From DAOTVS01 sp034436375 (lineage in GTDB: Bacteria > Chloroflexota > Anaerolineae > SpSt-313): a DNA stretch of 8,057 nt. A program made the position numbers and the translations under genes. The stretch lies in contig DAOTVS010000263.1 of the NCBI GenBank assembly GCA_034436375.1, positions 1 through 8,057 of the forward strand, written 5' to 3'. Shown here in pieces: positions 5,099 through 8,057 of the stretch; position 1 is the stretch's first letter, and each line of letters opens with the position of its first letter. The notes below the pieces were generated by a model. The model was given only the letters and a program-made list of their open reading frames with translations, made no database searches and was not told where the DNA came from.

Positions 5099-6109
5099 CT
5101 AATCGGCCAGAGCCTCTATTGCCGGCTCGGGCTCCCAGGCATAGGTCTTCAGCCAATCTTGCGACACGGGGGCTTGCGGCCAGTAGGAGCGCGCCTCAGC
5201 ATTGGCCACATCGTTCAGGGTCTGTAGGCGATCTACTACCACAGTCGCCGCATACTCCTCCCACTGCTCCTGCGGCATGGTGGTCATTTCCTGCCAGAGG
5301 CTGTAGCCGGCCAGGAATCCTGATGCCCCGCCGCTGCAGGCAATTTCCACTTCCTGCCGGTAGAGCTCATAATCCTGCCCCGTAGAGACCAGAATCCAGG
5401 GCAACTCGGTGGCCGTGCTGAGCTTCCGGCACTGGTCCAGCGCCTCCAGTGGGCTATCATACTGCAGGTTGGCAGGGAATTCGGCCAGCAGCACGTCAGC
5501 CCCCAGCGGCGTCAGATGCATGGCGGAATCTTGCACCACATAGGGGCGCTGTCGGGCGAACTCCGATGAGCCTTTGGGGACCGCGGGGACCCATTCATAG
5601 GACATGGGCTCCAGAAGGAGTGGCAGATCATAGGCCCGGCATTGCTCAGCGACCGCTTCGGCAATGGCCTCTTGCTGCCGGGCCGTTACAGCCTCTGGAT
5701 GGTAATAGAGCAGCAGCTTGGCCGCTGAAGCGCCCATCCGCTTGGTCTTGCCCACGTCCCAGCCTGCGATGAGTGTGGTGCGCCGTGCTCCCACCTCACC
5801 TTCATAGTCCGCCGCCTCAAGGCTCACTGCCAGCCCCACACTCCCTGGCAGCGCGTTTTCGCCGACGGCCCGGGCTGCTCCATACTCCGGGTCCAACAGC
5901 ACCCCGCTGGCAAAAGGGGCCAGCACGCGAGTAAGCAAGAGGTCGCGGTCCAGTAGCGCCTCGGGTGACGCCACGCCCGGCGACTCTGCGCGCATAGCCT
6001 GCCGCCGAGATTCCCGGTGATCGATCTCCAGCATGGTAAAAACACCCCGGGGGTTGACCAATTCCTGCAGCCCGCGCACTTTGCCGATCGATAACTCCTT
6101 CGTCGCCAT
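5099..6109 (-). CDS. LacD/YihT-like class I aldolase-family protein (TIM barrel), catalytic lysine apparently missing
   Basis: This 336-residue protein aligns along its length with tagatose-1,6-bisphosphate aldolase (LacD; usual length about 325): LEIDHRES (28-34, compare LAFDQRG), LLDPEYG (71-77), SAAKLLLYYHP (128-138), LLLEPMSYE (164-172), FARQRPYVV, GADVLLAEFPAN (203-214), LPWILVSTG (236-244) and SGFLAGYSLW (263-272). K131 and E167 match conserved LacD residues. At the position where, from memory, LacD has its Schiff-base lysine (VLKVEVP), this protein reads VLLAEFP with Leu208, and the CGR of LacD's CGRATW is AGY here. It may therefore be a divergent enzyme or no aldolase at all. The start at 6109 has GAGGTGG just upstream. 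A hairpin follows the stop, and a 25-bp inverted repeat brackets the gene. No sugar kinase or isomerase gene lies nearby, so a tagatose pathway is not supported by the context. Confidence 0.85.
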   Translation of the reverse strand: MATKELSIGKVRGLQELVNPRGVFTMLEIDHRESRRQAMRAESPGVASPEALLDRDLLLTRVLAPFASGVLLDPEYGAARAVGENALPGSVGLAVSLEAADYEGEVGARRTTLIAGWDVGKTKRMGASAAKLLLYYHPEAVTARQQEAIAEAVAEQCRAYDLPLLLEPMSYEWVPAVPKGSSEFARQRPYVVQDSAMHLTPLGADVLLAEFPANLQYDSPLEALDQCRKLSTATELPWILVSTGQDYELYRQEVEIACSGGASGFLAGYSLWQEMTTMPQEQWEEYAATVVVDRLQTLNDVANAEARSYWPQAPVSQDWLKTYAWEPEPAIEALAD

Positions 6110-6154
6110 TACCCACCTCGAATCATAGTCAATCCTGTTGCCTGGAAGGCATTG

Positions 6155-6175
6155 GGGCAGGGAACAGCCCTGCCC
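6155..6175. repeat. GC-rich perfect hairpin in the divergent intergenic region
   Basis: GGGCAGGG-AACAG-CCCTGCCC is a perfect 8-bp stem with a 5-base loop. On the plus strand it is followed by GCTTTT, so it looks like a weak intrinsic terminator, although no plus-strand gene ends just before it. It lies in the 250-bp gap (6110-6359) between the divergent LacD-like and hibernation-factor genes. It may belong to the same GGCAGG/CCTGCC repeat family as 1653-1671 and 7723-7759. I found no convincing promoter in this gap. Confidence 0.5.
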
Positions 6176-6259
6176 GCTTTTGCCACTCTATCTCTTTCCT
6201 CTGCGCTGCCGTTGACCAGCAACTTTGGTGCCATGTGTCGGTGCGCCAGGTTGGGGCGG

Positions 6260-6284
6260 GCGCCAACTGGCACAGAACTTGCTG
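6260..6284 (-). repeat. Right copy of the 25-bp inverted repeat bracketing the LacD-like gene
   Basis: GCGCCAACTGGCAC, five bases, then TTGCTG, which is the reverse complement of the arrangement at 4986-5010. It lies 76 bp upstream of the hibernation-factor start, so it could also be part of that gene's control region. Confidence 0.5.
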
Positions 6285-6359
6285 CCCCCTTGTGGGCGCT
6301 GGGCTTTTCGTGCAGAGGGCCCTCCTTTCCCTGGCCCGAGCCTTAAGACGGGAGGATTC

Positions 6360-6680
6360 ATGACCTACCAGATCGTCAGTGTGGATCGCGAGGCTGAGAT
6401 GACCCCCCAGGTCGAGCAGGAGATCCTGAGCAAGATCGGCAAGCTCGACAAGTTCCTGGCACGCGTGCCAGAAGAGAACTATTTTCTGCGCATCCGGCTT
6501 TCACCGAATGCGCCCAATCCTCGTTGGACCGACGCTCTGCTGGATCTCAATGTTGAGGGTGACGTGCTGATCGGCACTGGCAGCGCCGATACGCCCGTCC
6601 ATGCTGTGCACCTGGCTACGATCGAGCTGGAGAGGCAACTGGAAGAGCGCAAGCAGCGCCTGAAACCCTACGCATCGTGA
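6360..6680 (+). CDS. hpf: Ribosome hibernation promoting factor / sigma-54 modulation family protein (short form)
   Basis: This 106-residue protein fits the S30AE/HPF-RaiA family (PF02482). Such proteins bind the 30S decoding region in stationary phase and inactivate or pair ribosomes. The fold pattern is visible: a strand (TYQIVSVDRE), a helix with TPQVEQEILSKIGKLDKFL (15-33), strands FLRIRLSPN and DALLDLNVEGDVLIGTG, then the last helix DTPVHAVHLATIELERQLEERKQRLK (77-102), which matches the family's 'D.y.AId.a.dkle.QL.k.K.k' end. It lacks the C-terminal dimerisation domain of long HPFs. The ATG at 6360 is set by GGAGG at 6351-6355. The frame is open further upstream from 6225, but that part is not conserved and lies before the ribosome-binding site. 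It is the first gene of a tight three-gene cluster. The symbol is by family only, since RaiA-like is equally possible. Confidence 0.85.
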   Translation: MTYQIVSVDREAEMTPQVEQEILSKIGKLDKFLARVPEENYFLRIRLSPNAPNPRWTDALLDLNVEGDVLIGTGSADTPVHAVHLATIELERQLEERKQRLKPYAS

Positions 6681-6697
6681 GGTATTCTGGGATTTTG

Positions 6698-6702
6698 GGA
6701 GG
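6698..6702 (+). promoter_or_regulatory. Ribosome-binding site that selects a GTG start
   Basis: GGAGG, 5 bases before GTG at 6708. The nearest in-frame ATGs (6738 and 6744) have no comparable site, so the lamin-tail gene most likely starts at the GTG. Confidence 0.75.
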
Positions 6703-6707
6703 CGGAA

Positions 6708-7199
6708 GTGCGTAATTATCCCAAAGAGCCCGAGCCCATGTACATGCCTCAAGGGCCTGGAGCCGATGTGGTAATTGACGAGGTACATGCCGACGGCCTC
6801 GTCGAATATGTGGATATTGAGAACCGCGGACAGATTGACCAGCCTCTTACCGGCTGGGCGCTGGCCAGCCTGCATGGTGGTGAGGTCTTCCGTTTTCCTG
6901 CCGGAGAGATCATCTCGCCGGGCAAGCACCTGCGCGTGCTCAGTGGCGAGCAGGCCCCTGCCGGCTCGGGGCAGAATCTGCTTTGGAAGCGCGAGAGCAT
7001 CTGGAGCAACCGCTCCGATACCGCGCTGCTCTTCGACAATCGGGGCCGAGAGGTCAGCCGCCGCACCTACCCGCGCGCGACTATTCGCGAGGCGCGCAAG
7101 CCCAAGCTCAAGGTCCTCGTGCAGGAGCGCGATGGCGATCACTTGAGGGATGCGGATCAAGTCTACCAGCCCCTCCGCGGCAACAAGGGCAAACCGTAA
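6708..7199 (+). CDS. Lamin-tail-domain (LTD) protein without signal peptide
   Basis: This 163-residue protein is mostly one lamin-tail/LTD immunoglobulin-like domain (PF00932) at about 20-121. Its markers are VVIDEVHADG, LVEYVDIENRG, LTGWALASLHG, VFRFPAGEIISPGKHLRV, the IWSNRSDTALLFDNRG block (98-113) and a final Y121. Bacterial LTD domains usually sit in secreted or surface proteins or beside nucleases. Here there is no signal peptide, membrane segment or second enzymatic domain, so the product should be cytoplasmic. The basic tail (KPKLKVLVQERD, then QPLRGNKGKP) might contact nucleic acid, which is inference. It starts at GTG 6708, 27 bp after the hibernation-factor stop, and ends 15 bp before the PRC-barrel gene, so the three are very likely one transcript. 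The specific function is unknown. Confidence 0.85.
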   Translation: MRNYPKEPEPMYMPQGPGADVVIDEVHADGLVEYVDIENRGQIDQPLTGWALASLHGGEVFRFPAGEIISPGKHLRVLSGEQAPAGSGQNLLWKRESIWSNRSDTALLFDNRGREVSRRTYPRATIREARKPKLKVLVQERDGDHLRDADQVYQPLRGNKGKP

Positions 7200-7214
7200 T
7201 GAGGATGGACTGCA

Positions 7215-7718
7215 ATGGTTAATACGCCGATCAATCGGGAGCGCCGGCATGGCGTCGCCGAGCTGACCGCCGAGCCGACCCCACTGGTGCCGCTGAGCCA
7301 GGTTGAGGGCCGGCCGCGAAACGAGGAGCTCGACATCCGGGGCTTTCTCATGTATGGCAGCGACGGCCAGGTCATGGGCCGGGTCGAAGAGCTTCTCCTC
7401 GAGGCCGACCAGCGCACTGCGGACCGCGGCCTGCCCCTCTTCCAGGTCGAGTATGCCGTTGTCCGTTTTACCGATGAAGCCGGTATCAGAGAGTGGATCC
7501 TGGTGCCGATGGCTGCGGTCAAAGAGACCATTCCAGAAGAGCGTAAGGTGATCGTGCGCGGGCCTGCGCGCGAGCTTTGTGAGGCAGCCTATCCGTTCCA
7601 CCAGCCCGACGAGATCTCGCCTGCCGATGAGGAAGAGATCTATGCCTTTTGGGAAGTGGAGCCCCGCTGGCGGCGTAGGCCCAATGTCGCGCACAAGCAA
7701 GTCGTCGAGCGTCGCTAA
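7215..7718 (+). CDS. PRC-barrel domain-containing protein
   Basis: In this 167-residue soluble protein, residues about 38-115 fit a PRC-barrel (PF05239): LDIRGFLMYGSDGQVMGRVEELLLEADQ, then LFQVEYAVVRFTD, WILVPMAAVKETIPEERKVIV. PRC-barrels are small beta-barrel modules found in RimM (ribosome maturation) and photosynthetic reaction centre H subunits, and in many stand-alone proteins of unknown role. The C-terminal part (about 116-146, RELCEAAYPFHQPDEISPADEEEIYAFW) resembles the acidic tail seen in stand-alone PRC proteins of stress-related clusters. The last 20 residues are basic. The ATG at 7215 is preceded by GAGGATG. It is the third gene of the hibernation factor/LTD/PRC cluster and is followed by a palindrome that may end the transcript. 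A ribosome link is suggested only by the neighbour and by RimM. Confidence 0.82.
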   Translation: MVNTPINRERRHGVAELTAEPTPLVPLSQVEGRPRNEELDIRGFLMYGSDGQVMGRVEELLLEADQRTADRGLPLFQVEYAVVRFTDEAGIREWILVPMAAVKETIPEERKVIVRGPARELCEAAYPFHQPDEISPADEEEIYAFWEVEPRWRRRPNVAHKQVVERR

Positions 7719-7722
7719 GGAC

Positions 7723-7759
7723 GGAGACCTGTCAGGTTTCCGAAACCTGCCAGGCCTCC
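7723..7759. repeat. Palindromic intergenic repeat between the PRC gene and cysS
   Basis: The 18-base arm 7723-7740 (GGAGACCTGTCAGGTTTC) faces its complement at 7742-7759 (GAAACCTGCCAGGCCTCC) around one central base, with two mismatches. No T-tract follows. It shares CAGGTTTC and CCTGCC with the palindrome at 1653-1671. From memory, GACCTG(T/A)CAGGTTT palindromes recur between genes in Chloroflexota genomes. It could end the upstream operon transcript or be a dispersed non-coding repeat. Confidence 0.7.
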
Positions 7760-7787
7760 TGTTGGATCTACGCTCTTGTCCGCCTGC

Positions 7788-7792
7788 AGGAG
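7788..7792 (+). promoter_or_regulatory. Ribosome-binding site favouring a GTG start for cysS
   Basis: AGGAG directly touches the ATG at 7793 (no spacer) but lies 6 bases before the in-frame GTG at 7799, a normal distance. The GTG start also gives the usual ML-LYN beginning of the family. Confidence 0.6.
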
Positions 7793-7798
7793 ATGCAT

Positions 7799-8057
7799 GT
7801 GTTACAGCTTTACAATGATCTCACCTGGCAGCGCGAGCCGTTTATTCCGCGTGAGCGGACGGTTTCGCTTTATGTCTGCGGTATTACTCCCTACGATACT
7901 ACCCACCTGGGCCACGCTTTCACATATTGCAGCTTTGATGTCCTCATCCGCTACCTGGAGTGGTTGGGTCTGACGGTTCGCTATGTGCAGAATGTCACCG
8001 ATATCGACGACGACATCTTGCGCAAAGCGCGTGAGGTCGGAGAGGATTGGCTTGCCC
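7799..8057 (+). CDS. cysS: Cysteine--tRNA ligase, N-terminal part (3' end outside window)
   Basis: The visible 86 residues begin LQLYNDLTWQREPFIP and continue SLYVCGITPYDTTHLGHAFTY, then FDVLIRYLEWLGLTVRYVQNVTDIDDDILRKA. This is the Rossmann-fold start of class I cysteinyl-tRNA synthetases, which activate cysteine with ATP and charge tRNA-Cys. C27 is the expected first zinc ligand that selects cysteine, and HLGH (36-39) is the HIGH ATP motif. The GITPYD...HLGHA version is shared with MshC (cysteine ligase of mycothiol synthesis) and is not the TVYD form of typical CysRS. I lean to CysS because, from memory, Chloroflexota CysS has this signature, but MshC-type activity cannot be excluded without the C-terminus. 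The start is GTG 7799 by spacing to AGGAG. ATG 7793 is the alternative and adds only two residues. The frame is open to the window edge. Confidence 0.85.
   Translation, partial: MLQLYNDLTWQREPFIPRERTVSLYVCGITPYDTTHLGHAFTYCSFDVLIRYLEWLGLTVRYVQNVTDIDDDILRKAREVGEDWLA

Noticed and set aside
4890..5102. A 70-codon Cys-rich plus-strand frame in the intergenic region
   Set aside because: It has no ribosome-binding site, runs through palindromes, and its residues look like random translation of structured DNA.
4860..5156. N-terminal extension of the GlsB-like protein to an ATG at 5156
   Set aside because: The added 99 residues match nothing, overlap the 3' end of the LacD-like gene and cross several hairpins. 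The 87-residue form has the family's normal length.
6115..6127. TATGAT on the minus strand as a -10 for the LacD-like gene
   Set aside because: It would start the transcript inside or after the GAGGTGG ribosome-binding site, and no -35 element lies at the right distance.
6212..6240. TTGACC as a -35 element for the hibernation-factor gene
   Set aside because: No TATAAT-like sequence lies 15-19 bases downstream.
6501..7700. A 399-codon open frame on the minus strand running under the hibernation-factor, lamin-tail and PRC-barrel genes
   Set aside because: It is antisense to three genes with clear family matches and ribosome-binding sites, and its product shows no recognisable domain. Long antisense frames are expected in GC-rich coding DNA.
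1..8057. CRISPR arrays, tRNA or rRNA genes, transposases, phage genes, toxin-antitoxin or defence modules
   Set aside because: I looked for spaced direct repeats, tRNA-like arms and characteristic protein motifs and found none that hold up.

Overview
The window looks like chromosomal DNA from a GC-rich bacterium of the phylum Chloroflexota (Anaerolineae/Caldilineae-like). The grounds are a DUF7948-type extracellular protein remnant with a C-terminal YLPLV tail, a cysteinyl-tRNA synthetase with the TPYD...HLGH signature, a duplicated-permease anion-type ABC transporter, and GGCAGGTTTC/GAAACCTGCC palindromes between genes. The phylum call rests on remembered family patterns and was not tested by a search.

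Layout, left to right. (1) 1-251, plus strand: the broken end of a large surface protein, where a DUF7948 segment runs out of frame straight into the protein's C-terminal tail. (2) 318-3472, minus strand: a two-gene ABC transporter. The 573-residue permease carries two fused membrane domains, and the ATPase carries a C-terminal AAA-associated domain. No substrate-binding protein is visible. A 128-bp gap with two adjacent palindromes separates the two genes. (3) 3473-3595: a divergent promoter region with a perfect TTGACA/TATAAT promoter facing right and a weaker promoter facing left that overlaps it. (4) 3596-4021, plus: a stand-alone response-regulator receiver protein, followed by a strong hairpin. 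(5) 4139-4859, minus: two small membrane stress proteins, GlsB/YeaQ-like then YtxH-like. (6) 4860-5098: a hairpin-rich intergenic region. (7) 5099-6109, minus: a LacD-like TIM-barrel protein that seems to lack the family's Schiff-base lysine, bracketed by a 25-bp imperfect inverted repeat. (8) 6360-7718, plus: a compact cluster of a short ribosome hibernation factor, a lamin-tail-domain protein without a signal peptide, and a PRC-barrel protein. (9) After another palindrome, the start of cysS runs off the right edge.

Most of the intact genes fit transport, stress or dormancy, and translation. The hibernation factor/lamin-tail/PRC cluster and the GlsB/YtxH pair both suggest stationary-phase or envelope-stress physiology. 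The points that most deserve a second look are the LacD-like protein with missing catalytic residues, the cytoplasmic lamin-tail protein in a hibernation-factor operon, the overlapping divergent promoters, and the decayed surface-protein gene. I see no CRISPR array, tRNA, rRNA, transposase or phage gene, and no convincing multi-gene system that is clearly new.
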